Positions 1 through 9,449 of a DNA stretch of 36,117 nt are shown here, in pieces. The stretch covers positions 1 to 36,117 of the forward strand of contig DAOUGD010000071.1 in NCBI GenBank assembly GCA_034429475.1. Reading direction: 5' to 3'. A program made the translations under genes and the position numbers. Every line of letters starts with the position of its first letter. The stretch's first letter is position 1. The DNA is from JAKQHY01 sp034429475. Its GTDB lineage: Bacteria > Chloroflexota > Anaerolineae > B4-G1 > SLSP01. The notes beneath the pieces are model-generated. The model did not search any database. It saw only the letters and a program-made list of their open reading frames with translations, and was not told the DNA's origin.

Positions 1-3000
1 TCCAATGACCACAAGGATGATCCCGTCTGGGAAGGTTGGTACGGCATTCTGGGCTACGAGAACGGCGTCCAGGGTTATCCCACGCTTTATACAGACCCCG
101 ACGCTGCCCGCCTCGGCCTGCGTTTTGGCGATGGCGCGGCGGCGTGCGGCTACCAGACGGTCAACACGGTCATCACGCCCGGCCAATGGCAGCACGTCGG
201 CGTCACCTTCGATGGCGAACGCATCACCTTCTACGTCAATGGCGTCGCGGTGGATACCAGCGCGGCCTGCAACGGCAAGAAACCCTATGCCGCCACCTGG
301 CTCTACGCCGGGCGGCCCAATGCCAACGGCTATGTGTGGTTTGACCGGCTGTGGGCTGGCGTGATTAACGGATTCGAATCTCATCCGGAGGCTGTGCTCG
401 ATTGGAACTCAAGCACGCTGTGGCGTGACACTCTGTCAGTGAGCGGAGACCCGGGTCAGACCCGAGAGATTCACATCCCCATGTCGTTTGGCGATGATGC
501 GCGCCTTTTATGGCTCTGCGAAAAGGATTTTTCAACCAACAACGGCGACGCTTGCGGCACCAGCGGCGGCATAGACAATGACGACACGCTGATTTACGAA
601 TTCCGCAACAACGTCTCCCTCGGCAGCAATGCCCGTTACTTTGACCAGGTAAGCGCCGGCGCTTTTGCAGGAACACTGTACTGGGATCAGGACAACGACT
701 TCTACAAAGGCGCCCTGGACGACCTGCGCATCTATCCTTACGCGCTGACCGATGTGCAGATGGACGACCTCTACACCGGGATGCAGCGCCTCCTTGAGCT
801 CCGCTTCGATGAAGCGCCGGGGCGCAACATCTTCCAGGATTACTCTGGCAACGGCGCGGTGGGCGTCTGCTCCGGCGACTCCTGCCCGGATAGCGGCCTG
901 CCCGGTCGCGCCAACCAAGCCGCCCGCTTCGACGGCGTGGACGACTTCGTAGCCCTGGGCGGCGGCCCCGTTGTCGTGGGCGCAGACCCCTTCGCCGTCT
1001 CCGCCTGGGTCAAGACGCAGGCCGCGCAGGAGCAGGTTGTGCTCCAACAGCGGAACGCCGCCGGCGGCTATCAACTGCGCGTCACGGCGGATGGGCGCGT
1101 CGGTTGGTGGACTTCCGGCGGGGACCTGCCGGGCGTCCTCGTCACCAGCACCGGCGCGCTCGTCAACGACACCCTCTGGCATCACCTCGTTGCCACGCGC
1201 GAGCGTGACGGCGGCGGGCGGATTTACATTGACGGCGTGGAGCGCGGCGCGGCATCCGGCGCAGTCCGCGCCCTGACCGCCGGAGCCGTCGTCATCGGCG
1301 CGGACAAGACCGCCGAGTCTGGCTACTTCGCCGGGTTGATTGACCATGTGCTCGTCATCAACACCGCCCCCACCGCCGCCGAAGTGCTGGCCCTGATGCA
1401 GGAAGCTCCTTCCATCAATCTGCGCCTGGATGAGCCGCTTGTCGAGGTTACCACCGGCGTCACCACCACCGTCTTTGCCAACGCTGCCGCTCCTACCGCT
1501 GCCGCCACCTGCGAGTTGACGCCCACGGTTGACCAGTGCGGCTGCCCCAAGGCCGGGTTGGATGGCTGGATGCGCGGGGCCATCGTCTTCGACAGTATGG
1601 CCTATGCCAGCGACGCGCCTCAGTGTCTCGAATTGTCAAGCGCGAGCACGCCGGAGAGCTTCACCGTCGGCGGCTGGTTCAAACCCACGCGCCAGCGCTG
1701 GGTCGGCGATCAGCTCCTCATCGGCAAGGCCGGCAGTTTCGAGCTGACCATCCTGCGCGGCTCGCTGCACGTCAAGTTCGACGTAACGCAAAATACCCTG
1801 GCCCCGCAGGCCATCAACTCGATTGTCACCACTGCCACGCTGCTGCTCAACCAGTGGAACCATGTCGCCGCGACTTACGGGGACGGTAAGCTGATGCTGT
1901 ATCTCAACGGGCAACTGGCCGCCGCAGGCGATCTCCCCTCGCGCAAGAGCAACGCCAACCCCATCCACATCGGCAACCAGTTTGTGGGTCTGGCCGACGA
2001 GGTCTTTATGAGCGACATGGCGTTGGACGGCCGCGCCATTGCCGATATGTACCAGTATCAAGTGGCCTGGTACGATGCCGCCTTCTCCCACGACCTCACC
2101 ATAGACGCCGACGCGCCTACTGTAAACATCGCCCATCCCAACGCCTTCATCCCCTTGCAGGCCGGCTACGTGATGGTGGCCACTGCCCACGACGCGACCT
2201 CCGCCATCGCCGACGTCGAGTACAGCGCCGATGGCGGCGCGACCTGGCTGGCCGCCGCCCGCGACGAAGACGTGTGGGCCTTCGCCATCACGCCCACCGT
2301 GCCAGGCCCGCTGACGCTCCACGTCCGCGCGACCGACAGCGTGGGGCATACCTCTCAAAACAGCCTGACCGTGACCGCCGACGGAAGCGCGCCGCAAGTC
2401 AGCCTGACCGTGACGCCGGGCGCGCAAGGCGCCGTCGAAAGCCTGCGCCTCAGCGGCGTAGCGACCGACACCCTCAGCGGCGTGAGCGCGGTTTACGTGA
2501 CCGTATTCGACGCCAACAACGCCCCCGTCGGCGGAACGGAGCTGGCGCAGTTGACCAGCCTCGGCGGTCCCGGCAACACGCGCGTGGCCTGGGCTGTGGA
2601 TTACCCCCTCACCTTCCCGCCCAACGGCAATTACACGGTTCAACTCCGCGCCGTGGATGCGGTCAACAACGCGACGCCCGGCGTTCCGCTAGGGCCGTCC
2701 GCCGCCCGGCAGCTGCGCGCCGTCGCCGGCACGCAGTACGTCATCAGTGTGGACGGCGTCGCGCCCTTCGCCGATCTCGCCGTGACCGGGCCGACGGCTT
2801 ACGCTATCACCGGGACCGCGCCGCTGCCCACGCTTACCGGCGCGGCGGTAGAAGCGCCGTATCCCACCGGGCAGACGTTGTACCTGCACCTCGAAGAATC
2901 CGGCGGCCGCTTCTACGACGCCTCGCGCACGCGCCTGACCGGTGATTGCGCGGGCGCAACCTGTCCCGCCAGCGAGATCGGCTACTATGGACAGGCCGCC

Positions 3001-6000
3001 CACTTCGACGGCGGCGACGCCATCACCCTGCCCGCCGGGACGCGCCTGGGCGACCTGACCGACGATCTGACCGTGATGGCGTGGGTCAAGCCCACCAGCA
3101 CAACCGGCGTGCAGCATCTCGTATCCGCTGATACGGCCGCCAGCGCGAATGGATTTGGCTTCAGCCTGAGCGGCGCGGGCTTGCGTTTCGCCGCCTATGG
3201 CGAGGCGACGTTGGATTCGACGGCCATCGCCCTCAGCGCGGGGTACTGGACGCACGTAGCCGCCGTCGTCGAATCGGGCAGCGGCATGACCGTGACCTTC
3301 TACTTCAACGGCGCCGCGCAAGAAGTCCTTACCACCACGGCGATGCTCGCCGCCAACCCTGACGACGCCCTTCACATCGGCCAGGGGTTGACCGGTTGGC
3401 TGGATGAAGTGGTCATCTACGATCGCGCGCTTACGTCCGCGCAGATTCAGGCCATCGCCAATCCCGGCGCAAGCGGCGTGACCTCGGTTGAAATCGGCTT
3501 CCTGCACGCGCAAGACCGCACCGACCCCGGCAGCCTGAGTTGGCAGCCGGTCACGTTGGCGTCGCCCGGCATGAGCTTCTCCACCTGGAGCACTACCCTC
3601 CCAGCCGATCTCGAAGGCCCGCATCAAGTCTACCTGCGCACCGCCGATGCCCTCGGCCACACCCGCGTCATCTCCAACGTCTGGCAGGGGGAGATTGACA
3701 CGCTGGCCCCGCGCGCGACGCTGACGCACTTCACCCCGCGCTTCCCCGGCGACCGCGACCTCTACCGCTGTGCGAGTGAGGACTACAATTTGAGCGCGAC
3801 CGATTATGAGTGCCCGGTGACGCCTTCACAAGCTGGCTATCAGGACGCGGCCTGGTACATAAACCTCTTCCCGCAGACCAAACTCTGGCAGTACACCTCG
3901 CCCGCCGTCGCCGTGGCGGATGCGGATGCCGCCGACTCGCTCACCGCCTGCGACCTCTTCGGCGCTTGCACGACCGTCACCCGCACGACCCAAACGTTGA
4001 ATTGGACGCTGGGCGTCGCCATCTTCACGCCCACGCACACCAGCATCTTCACCAGCCACGCGCCCATCGAAATCGGCGGCGCGGCCTACGCGCAGGCAAA
4101 CTTGAACGATATTTCGTTGACGGCCAACGGCCAGGTCATCTACACGCACAACTGGGGCGGCAGCCTGACCACGACGCCCTGGACGACCACCTTCACGCCC
4201 AACACGGACGGCGCGTACACCCTGCTGGCGACCATCCACGACGCCGCCGCCCACGTCATCACTTCGTCCGCGCCGCTGAACGAGACGCCCGGCCCGATCA
4301 CCACCTTCTACGTGGACGCCACCCCGCCGGAAATCACACTCACGACGGAGCGGGTGACGCAGGCCAACTTCGCCAACGGCTACCTCCACACCGCCGGGCT
4401 GGTGAACGAGAGCGTCGGCATTGCCGGGCTGGAAGTCCGCCTCAACAATGGCGACTGGCAGCCAGTGCAGCACACCTTCCAGGCGGGCTGGCAGCCGTGG
4501 GAGGCCGACCTGTACGCCGGGTCGCTCATCCCGCCCGCCGGCGAAGCCTACACGCTCACTGCCCGCATCACCGACATGGTCGGCCACGTGGCCGAAGCTA
4601 CCCGCGTGGTCTGGGCCGACGCGACGCCGCCGACGGACTTTGACGCCGCCCTGAGTACCATCAACCGCCAGGGCGTCCGCCAGACGCTCATGCCGGGGGA
4701 TGTAATAGATGATGTGCTCGCGCCGCAATTGACGGCGGAATGGACGGCGGCCAGCGACGGCAGTGGCCTCGCGCCGTACCAGGTGCGGTGGGTGGCCTAT
4801 CAGCCCAACGGGACGGAGCAGGACGCGCGGACGGTGGATGTAGTCACGCCGCGCAGCGATAACCTATCCGCCGGCGAGGCGCAGAAGCTGGCCGTCGAAA
4901 TCACCGCCCGCGACCTCTACGACAACGAAACCGTCGTCACTGTGGGGCCGGTGTACGTGGATTACCAGCTCACGCCGGTCTACGTGGGGCCGTTGCCGCC
5001 CACCTATCAAGGCTGGCAGCAAACCGCGTGCAACCAGGTCGGCGCAGACAGCCGCGTGGCGGACATGGCGCTGCTGAACGCCTCCCTGAATGAGGTACAA
5101 CACCTGTATGCCGCCTGGAATGCCGAGGGACTGCGCCTGGCGTGGACGGGCGCGAACTGGACCATCCACGGCGACCTGTTCGTCTACCTCGACACCAAGA
5201 GCGGCGGCAGCACGATGGCCTACGATCCGTACAGCACCCTCAGCGACACCGTCACCCTGGGGATAGCTGCCGACTACGCGATCTGGGTGCAGGATAACGA
5301 CACGGCGACGCTGCTTCGCTGGAACGGCAGCGGGTGGGTGAACGCGACAGGTCTCTCTTACGCCTTCGCTACGTCCGTGACCGACTTGTTTGTGTCTTTC
5401 AGCACGCTTGGCATCGCCGATCCAACCAGCGCCTCCCTCTCCCTGGTCGCCTTCGCCAACGAAGAGGCCGCGTTGAAAGTGTGGGCGGCCATGCCGTCCG
5501 CCAACCCCGTCAACAGCGATCTGGCCTCCAGCGCGGGCTGGGAACCCGGCGTCCTGGCGCTGACGGCGCAGTACACCTGGGCGGCCCTCAGTGACGGGGT
5601 TTGCCCCGCCGGTTCCACCGCGCTGCAAGCGAACTTCACCGGCGCGCCGACGAGCGGCTCTGCCCCGTTGAACGTGACGTTCACGGATACGTCATCCGGC
5701 GGCGCCACCGGCTGGCAGTGGACCTTTGGGGATGGCGGGACAAGCACGGCGCAGAATCCCACGCACGAGTACATCACCGCCGGCGTCTATACCGTCATCC
5801 TCACCGTGATCGGCCCCGGCGGCAGCGACACCCTGACGCGCACGGACTACATCAGCGTGACGGCCTCTGGCGGCGCGCCGGTCGCCGATTTCACTGCCGC
5901 GCCACGGACCGGGCAACCGCCGTTGACTGTGGTGTTCACGGACACCTCGACCGGCGACATCACTGGCTGGCAGTGGGACTTCGGCGATGGTGGCAGCAGC

Positions 6001-6189
6001 ACGGCGCAGCATCCCACCCACGAGTATGTCGCAGTGGGGACGTACCCCGTCACGCTCACCGTCACCGGGCCGGGCGGCAACAATACCGAGACAAAGCCCG
6101 GCTACATCGTGGTCACAGAAACCACAGAAAAATCCTATATCTATCTGCCCGTTACGATGCGGAACACCTCATCGAGCTTGCGGCAGTAG
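1..6189 (+). CDS. Giant LamG/PKD surface protein (5' end outside window)
   Basis: The frame is open from the first base, so this is the last 2062 residues of a longer protein whose start lies upstream. Four LamG (concanavalin-like) domains are visible at roughly residues 1-258, 263-467, 471-690 and 955-1158, each with the W-x-H-V-x-(A/V)-T/V strand followed by an 'xFYxNG' strand. LamG 2 and 4 share a CxxxxC pair just before an (A)RFDG/HFDG strand. Ig-like stretches with 'DxxPPT' starts fill 700-950 and 1160-1650. A DOMON-like or carbohydrate-binding-like block lies at 1665-1860. Two PKD domains with WxFGDGG and NPTHEY/HPTHEY follow at 1874-1955 and 1959-2040. The protein ends in YIYLPVTMRN, a tail I associate with exported Chloroflexota proteins. 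No catalytic domain is visible. It is probably an adhesin or glycan-binding protein; function is inference. Confidence 0.85.
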   Translation, partial: SNDHKDDPVWEGWYGILGYENGVQGYPTLYTDPDAARLGLRFGDGAAACGYQTVNTVITPGQWQHVGVTFDGERITFYVNGVAVDTSAACNGKKPYAATWLYAGRPNANGYVWFDRLWAGVINGFESHPEAVLDWNSSTLWRDTLSVSGDPGQTREIHIPMSFGDDARLLWLCEKDFSTNNGDACGTSGGIDNDDTLIYEFRNNVSLGSNARYFDQVSAGAFAGTLYWDQDNDFYKGALDDLRIYPYALTDVQMDDLYTGMQRLLELRFDEAPGRNIFQDYSGNGAVGVCSGDSCPDSGLPGRANQAARFDGVDDFVALGGGPVVVGADPFAVSAWVKTQAAQEQVVLQQRNAAGGYQLRVTADGRVGWWTSGGDLPGVLVTSTGALVNDTLWHHLVATRERDGGGRIYIDGVERGAASGAVRALTAGAVVIGADKTAESGYFAGLIDHVLVINTAPTAAEVLALMQEAPSINLRLDEPLVEVTTGVTTTVFANAAAPTAAATCELTPTVDQCGCPKAGLDGWMRGAIVFDSMAYASDAPQCLELSSASTPESFTVGGWFKPTRQRWVGDQLLIGKAGSFELTILRGSLHVKFDVTQNTLAPQAINSIVTTATLLLNQWNHVAATYGDGKLMLYLNGQLAAAGDLPSRKSNANPIHIGNQFVGLADEVFMSDMALDGRAIADMYQYQVAWYDAAFSHDLTIDADAPTVNIAHPNAFIPLQAGYVMVATAHDATSAIADVEYSADGGATWLAAARDEDVWAFAITPTVPGPLTLHVRATDSVGHTSQNSLTVTADGSAPQVSLTVTPGAQGAVESLRLSGVATDTLSGVSAVYVTVFDANNAPVGGTELAQLTSLGGPGNTRVAWAVDYPLTFPPNGNYTVQLRAVDAVNNATPGVPLGPSAARQLRAVAGTQYVISVDGVAPFADLAVTGPTAYAITGTAPLPTLTGAAVEAPYPTGQTLYLHLEESGGRFYDASRTRLTGDCAGATCPASEIGYYGQAAHFDGGDAITLPAGTRLGDLTDDLTVMAWVKPTSTTGVQHLVSADTAASANGFGFSLSGAGLRFAAYGEATLDSTAIALSAGYWTHVAAVVESGSGMTVTFYFNGAAQEVLTTTAMLAANPDDALHIGQGLTGWLDEVVIYDRALTSAQIQAIANPGASGVTSVEIGFLHAQDRTDPGSLSWQPVTLASPGMSFSTWSTTLPADLEGPHQVYLRTADALGHTRVISNVWQGEIDTLAPRATLTHFTPRFPGDRDLYRCASEDYNLSATDYECPVTPSQAGYQDAAWYINLFPQTKLWQYTSPAVAVADADAADSLTACDLFGACTTVTRTTQTLNWTLGVAIFTPTHTSIFTSHAPIEIGGAAYAQANLNDISLTANGQVIYTHNWGGSLTTTPWTTTFTPNTDGAYTLLATIHDAAAHVITSSAPLNETPGPITTFYVDATPPEITLTTERVTQANFANGYLHTAGLVNESVGIAGLEVRLNNGDWQPVQHTFQAGWQPWEADLYAGSLIPPAGEAYTLTARITDMVGHVAEATRVVWADATPPTDFDAALSTINRQGVRQTLMPGDVIDDVLAPQLTAEWTAASDGSGLAPYQVRWVAYQPNGTEQDARTVDVVTPRSDNLSAGEAQKLAVEITARDLYDNETVVTVGPVYVDYQLTPVYVGPLPPTYQGWQQTACNQVGADSRVADMALLNASLNEVQHLYAAWNAEGLRLAWTGANWTIHGDLFVYLDTKSGGSTMAYDPYSTLSDTVTLGIAADYAIWVQDNDTATLLRWNGSGWVNATGLSYAFATSVTDLFVSFSTLGIADPTSASLSLVAFANEEAALKVWAAMPSANPVNSDLASSAGWEPGVLALTAQYTWAALSDGVCPAGSTALQANFTGAPTSGSAPLNVTFTDTSSGGATGWQWTFGDGGTSTAQNPTHEYITAGVYTVILTVIGPGGSDTLTRTDYISVTASGGAPVADFTAAPRTGQPPLTVVFTDTSTGDITGWQWDFGDGGSSTAQHPTHEYVAVGTYPVTLTVTGPGGNNTETKPGYIVVTETTEKSYIYLPVTMRNTSSSLRQ

Positions 6190-6212
6190 AAACGCGCCGG
6201 GCATCGCCGTCA

Positions 6213-6250
6213 CCATCACCGCGCCATCCTTGAGGGTGGCGCGGTGATGG
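6213..6250 (+). terminator. Hairpin after the LamG gene
   Basis: Two 17-nt arms (6213-6229 and 6234-6250) pair with one G-T wobble around the loop TTGA, 23 bases after the stop codon. No T tract follows, so it may be a transcript-stabilising hairpin rather than a true intrinsic terminator. Confidence 0.55.
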
Positions 6251-6301
6251 CATGAGGGGAAACCGCAGGACAACGCACGAACGCAACCAGACTTTGATCT
6301 C

Positions 6302-6329
6302 TTGACAGGTAAGTTATACGGCGTATAAT
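6302..6329 (+). promoter_or_regulatory. Consensus sigma-70-type promoter of the TetR gene
   Basis: TTGACA at 6302-6307 and TATAAT at 6324-6329 are separated by 16 bp; both hexamers match consensus exactly. Predicted transcription start is near 6336, about 40 nt before the ATG at 6377. The -10 box is buried in the first operator. Confidence 0.85.
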
Positions 6330-6360
6330 TTATACAATGTATAAGTTATACAGTGTAAAT
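6314..6360 (+). promoter_or_regulatory. Three phased TetR-type operators
   Basis: Three copies of TTATAC-N3-GTATAA begin at 6314, 6330 and 6346, exactly 16 bp apart. The first two (6314-6328, 6330-6344) are perfect inverted repeats. The third (6346-6360) has the right half weakened to GTAAA. Copy 1 covers the spacer and -10 box and copy 2 sits on the predicted start site. Family knowledge: TetR proteins bind such short palindromes as dimers and usually repress their own gene, so autorepression is likely. Confidence 0.8.
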
Positions 6361-6376
6361 CAATGGAAGGAACCCT

Positions 6377-6991
6377 ATGCCGCGACCGAAGCAGACCGAA
6401 GAAGAACGTGATGTGATGCGCGAGCGCATTCTGGACGCTGCCTACGACTTGTTGATGGAGCAAGGTATGGATGCTCTCACCACACGCGTTATCGCTGAAC
6501 GGCTGGGCGTGTCGCACATGGTGTTGTACACCTACTTCGAGAATCACGACGCCCTGGTGCAGGCGCTCCGCGCGCGGCTGCGCGAAGAACGCGAGGCCGC
6601 GCGCGCCGAGGCGTTGCGGCAGGCTGAAAACGGGGACGTGGCAGCCGTGATGCGCGAATCTCTGGCGCGTTATGCCCAATCGGCCAAAGAACATCCCAAA
6701 ATGTACACCTTCATGTGGGTCCAGCCCATCGCCGCCAAATCAGCGTGCCCCGAACCGCACCGGCCGTTTCAGGGCAACGTGCGCTACCTGGCACAGTTGG
6801 CGCAACTCGGCATGGAACGCGGCGTCTTCGTCAAGCGCGATCCCACCCTGGCTGCCGCCACCGTCTTTGCCATCATTCAGGCGCCGCTTTTCCTCTACCT
6901 CAACGGACGATTGACCGACGAGGCCCTGCGCGACCAAATGTCCGCCGAGGCGTTAGAAGCGGCGATGGGATACCTGATGCGTGAAACGTGA
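6377..6991 (+). CDS. TetR/AcrR family transcriptional regulator
   Basis: 204 residues, the usual size for the family. The N-terminal DNA-binding domain is at about 15-64, with the typical ILDAAYDLLxExG helix, the LTTRVIAERLGVS recognition region and LYTYFENHDAL. The remaining helical part is the ligand-binding and dimer domain. The ATG at 6377 is supported by GGAAGGA at 6365-6371. It lies upstream of two ABC exporter genes in the same direction, which suggests an efflux operon regulator responding to a compound the pump exports; the ligand cannot be read from sequence. The last three codons and the stop lie in a GTGAAAC repeat, so the C-terminus may have been reshaped by repeat insertion. Confidence 0.93.
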   Translation: MPRPKQTEEERDVMRERILDAAYDLLMEQGMDALTTRVIAERLGVSHMVLYTYFENHDALVQALRARLREEREAARAEALRQAENGDVAAVMRESLARYAQSAKEHPKMYTFMWVQPIAAKSACPEPHRPFQGNVRYLAQLAQLGMERGVFVKRDPTLAAATVFAIIQAPLFLYLNGRLTDEALRDQMSAEALEAAMGYLMRET

Positions 6992-7121
6992 AACGTAAAG
7001 AATTTACCACAAGCGTCTTGCGTTTTAATATCTTTTATTGCGAACACATCCGTTATAAAGAAGGCACATTCAACAGAACGTAAACCCTTTACAGTGCAAG
7101 CATTACGTTTCACGTTTTACG
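6980..7121. repeat. Inverted repeat arms of 7-nt units around the TetR-ABC gap
   Basis: A 19-nt arm at 6980-6998 (units GTGAAAC, GTGAAAC, GTAA) is mirrored with one mismatch by 7103-7121 (GTTTCAC, GTTTTAC). The arms enclose about 104 bp of AT-rich DNA. The left arm overlaps the end of the TetR gene; the right arm ends 11 bases before the AGGAGG ribosome site (7133-7138) of the first ABC gene. It belongs to the intergenic short-period repeat family of this window. Confidence 0.75.
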
Positions 7122-7146
7122 AGTGAAAACATAGGAGGCATACTGC

Positions 7147-8901
7147 ATGAAATCCTTATTTCGTCTGTTAAAGTTTATAAAGCCGTATCGCCGCGATGCG
7201 ATCTTGGCGCTGGTGTTGCTGGTCTGCGTGGTGATCGCCGATCTGGCCGTGCCGCGCTTGACGCAGCGGGTGATTGACGACGGGATCAAGGCGCAGGATA
7301 TGCGCCTGATCCTGACCACGGCGCTGCTGATGTTCGGCGCGTCGGTGCTGGAGGCGCTCTTTTCCGTTGGCAACGTCGCCCTCTCCGTGCGGGTGGGCCT
7401 GAACGCCGGCGCCGACATCCGCAGCGCGCTCGTCCGCAAGGTGCAGACGCTCTCCTTCGGCAACCTGGATCGCCTGCAAACCGGGCAACTGCTCGTCCGC
7501 GCCACCAGCGACATCAACCAGGTGCAGATGGTTTTCATGATGGGCCTGCGCATCCTCACGCGCGCGCCGCTGTGGGCGGCCGGCTCGGTGGTGATGCTGG
7601 TGGTCACGACGCCCCGGTTGGCCTGGCTCTGGCTGGCGATGTTGCCGGCCCTGTTTGGGATCATGGCGCTGTTCACCTTCAAGGCGCGGCCCCTGTTCCT
7701 GATCGTCCAACAAAAGCTGGACAAGCTCAACACCGTGATGCAAGAAAACCTGGCGGGCATCCGCGTGGTCAAAGCCTTCGTCCGCGCCGCACACGAGCAG
7801 CGGCGCTTTGCCCGCGCCAACGACGACCTGATGGCGCAGACCATCCGCGTGCTCAACCTCGTCGTCTTCCTGATGCCGCTGATGATGACCATCACCAACA
7901 TCGCCACCGCCGGCGTGATCTGGTTCGGCGGCAACCTGACCGTTCAGGGCGACATCACGGTGGGGCAAATCATGGCCGCCGTCAACTACATGATCTTCTC
8001 CCTGTTCCCCTTGATGATGCTGATCGGGATGATCGCGCCCCTGGCGGCGGCGGAAGTCTCCGCGCAACGCATCCTGGAGGTGTTGGACAGCGAACCGGAA
8101 GTGCAGCCGCGCCCCGAAACCCAAGCTCCGGCGGCGCGCGCCGGGCGCGTGGTCTTCTCCAACGTCTGCTTCAGCTACAACCACGGCTGCGCCGACGCCG
8201 TGCTCTCCGGCGTTACTCTGGTCGCCGAACCGGGAGAAACCGTCGCCATCCTCGGCGCGACCGGGTCCGGCAAGTCCAGCCTCATCCACCTCATCCCCCG
8301 CTTCTACGACGTGGCGCAGGGGCAGGTCACGCTCGATGGCGTGGACGTGCGCGACTGGCCGCTCCATGACTTGCGCGCGCAGGTGGGGATGGCGCTGCAA
8401 GAAGCCGTCCTGTTCAGCGGCTCCGTGCGCGACAATATCCGCTACGGGCGGCCCGACGCTGCCGACGACGAAGTCATCGCAGCGGCCAAAGCGGCGCAGG
8501 CGCACGACTTCATCATGGCGATGCCCGAAGGCTACGACACCCTCATCGGCCAGCGCGGCGTCAACCTCTCCGGCGGGCAGAAGCAGCGGATGGCGATTGC
8601 GCGCGCGCTGTGCGTCAAGCCGCGCGTGCTCATCCTCGACGACAGCACCAGTGCGGTGGACGTGGAGACGGAGAGCAAGCTCCAGGACGCCCTTGATGAA
8701 CTCTTGCATACTCAACTGGCGCATCGCAGCACGGTCTTCGTCGTCGCGCAGCGCATCAGCACGGTGCTCACCGCCGACAAAATTGTGGTGCTCGACAAAG
8801 GCCGCGTCGCCGATGTCGGCACGCACACCGAATTGCTTGCCCGCAGCCCAATTTACCAGGAAATCTACCAATCGCAGTTGGGGAATGGAAAGGCAAGTTA
8901 G
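7147..8901 (+). CDS. ABC exporter half-transporter, degenerate-site subunit
   Basis: 584 residues: an exporter-type membrane domain with six predicted helices (about 15-320) fused to an ATPase domain (about 345-575). Walker A is GATGSGKSS at 370-378 and the signature is LSGGQ at 474-478. After Walker B the residue at the catalytic glutamate position is Asp499 (LILDDS), and the switch histidine is Gln535 (VVAQRIST). This pair of changes is what heterodimeric exporters such as BmrCD, LmrCD and TM287/288 show in the subunit forming the non-hydrolysing site. Start ATG has AGGAGG 8 bases upstream. The partner is the ABC gene at 9490. Probable role is export of drugs, lipids or peptides across the cytoplasmic membrane, under the upstream TetR protein. 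Confidence 0.93.
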   Translation: MKSLFRLLKFIKPYRRDAILALVLLVCVVIADLAVPRLTQRVIDDGIKAQDMRLILTTALLMFGASVLEALFSVGNVALSVRVGLNAGADIRSALVRKVQTLSFGNLDRLQTGQLLVRATSDINQVQMVFMMGLRILTRAPLWAAGSVVMLVVTTPRLAWLWLAMLPALFGIMALFTFKARPLFLIVQQKLDKLNTVMQENLAGIRVVKAFVRAAHEQRRFARANDDLMAQTIRVLNLVVFLMPLMMTITNIATAGVIWFGGNLTVQGDITVGQIMAAVNYMIFSLFPLMMLIGMIAPLAAAEVSAQRILEVLDSEPEVQPRPETQAPAARAGRVVFSNVCFSYNHGCADAVLSGVTLVAEPGETVAILGATGSGKSSLIHLIPRFYDVAQGQVTLDGVDVRDWPLHDLRAQVGMALQEAVLFSGSVRDNIRYGRPDAADDEVIAAAKAAQAHDFIMAMPEGYDTLIGQRGVNLSGGQKQRMAIARALCVKPRVLILDDSTSAVDVETESKLQDALDELLHTQLAHRSTVFVVAQRISTVLTADKIVVLDKGRVADVGTHTELLARSPIYQEIYQSQLGNGKAS

Positions 8902-8923
8902 GAATCATGAGTTAGAAGTTAAG
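8895..8923. repeat. Short-period repeat, left flank of the inserted ORF
   Basis: AAGTTAG at 8895-8901, then GAGTTAGAAGTTAAG at 8909-8923, forms AGTTA-type 7-nt units. It overlaps the stop codon of the first ABC gene. Units of the opposite orientation (AACTT type) lie on the other side of the small ORF. Confidence 0.5.
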
Positions 8924-8955
8924 CGCTTGTTAACACCATTCAAGGTATACCATAA

Positions 8956-9441
8956 GTGAAGACCTTAAAGAGTATCTTTGGCATTGCCATTTGTTTCATA
9001 GTGAGCATTCTCTGCTTTTATGGAGGGTTCATGGTATTGGCCTTGATCCATGACAAGACTTCTATTGAGGAGATAACACTTGATAACAACCAAACCATAA
9101 AAATCTGGTACGAAACTGACATACAACATCCCTCTCCTAGCATCTACTATAAAATCACTCAGGCCAACAAAGTTATTGTTCCAGTGACATTGATCACGAC
9201 CTACTCTATGTACTACGATCCTCATTATGAATATGACATCCAAGTTGCATTTGCTAGAGCTAAGACCTTGATCTGTGTATATGACTTAGAGCACTGGGAT
9301 GAGGGATTACTGATTCTCTATGACACTCAGACTGGTGATTCATGGCCACCCCGGTTTCCTATTGAACGTTGGCGCGTTCCATACGCCCAGTTGAAAGATG
9401 AGAATCCTGGTTTACCGGATTTAATGCTGGATGATGAGTAA
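8956..9441 (+). CDS. Membrane-anchored protein of unknown function, between ABC genes
   Basis: 161 residues from a GTG start; I do not recognise a family. One hydrophobic helix at about 7-30 (IFGIAICFIVSILCF...) with a short positive N-terminus suggests a membrane anchor or signal peptide, leaving about 130 residues outside, rich in Tyr, Asp and Glu. The C-terminal end is acidic (MLDDE). The base composition is clearly AT-richer than the flanking ABC genes, and no good ribosome site precedes the GTG. It splits a pair of genes that normally sit next to each other, and 7-nt repeats of opposite orientation lie on both sides. Whether it is an accessory or immunity factor of the transporter or a passenger cannot be decided. 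Confidence 0.7.
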   Translation: MKTLKSIFGIAICFIVSILCFYGGFMVLALIHDKTSIEEITLDNNQTIKIWYETDIQHPSPSIYYKITQANKVIVPVTLITTYSMYYDPHYEYDIQVAFARAKTLICVYDLEHWDEGLLILYDTQTGDSWPPRFPIERWRVPYAQLKDENPGLPDLMLDDE

Positions 9442-9449
9442 GAAAGCTG

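Noticed and set aside
7040..7146. A second TetR operator before the first ABC gene
   Set aside because: Only an isolated GTTATAA is present; no TTATAC-N3-GTATAA palindrome could be found, so direct control there is not supported.
7168..8871. 567-codon open frame opposite the first ABC gene
   Set aside because: Same reason: shadow of a confirmed ABC transporter, low-complexity composition.
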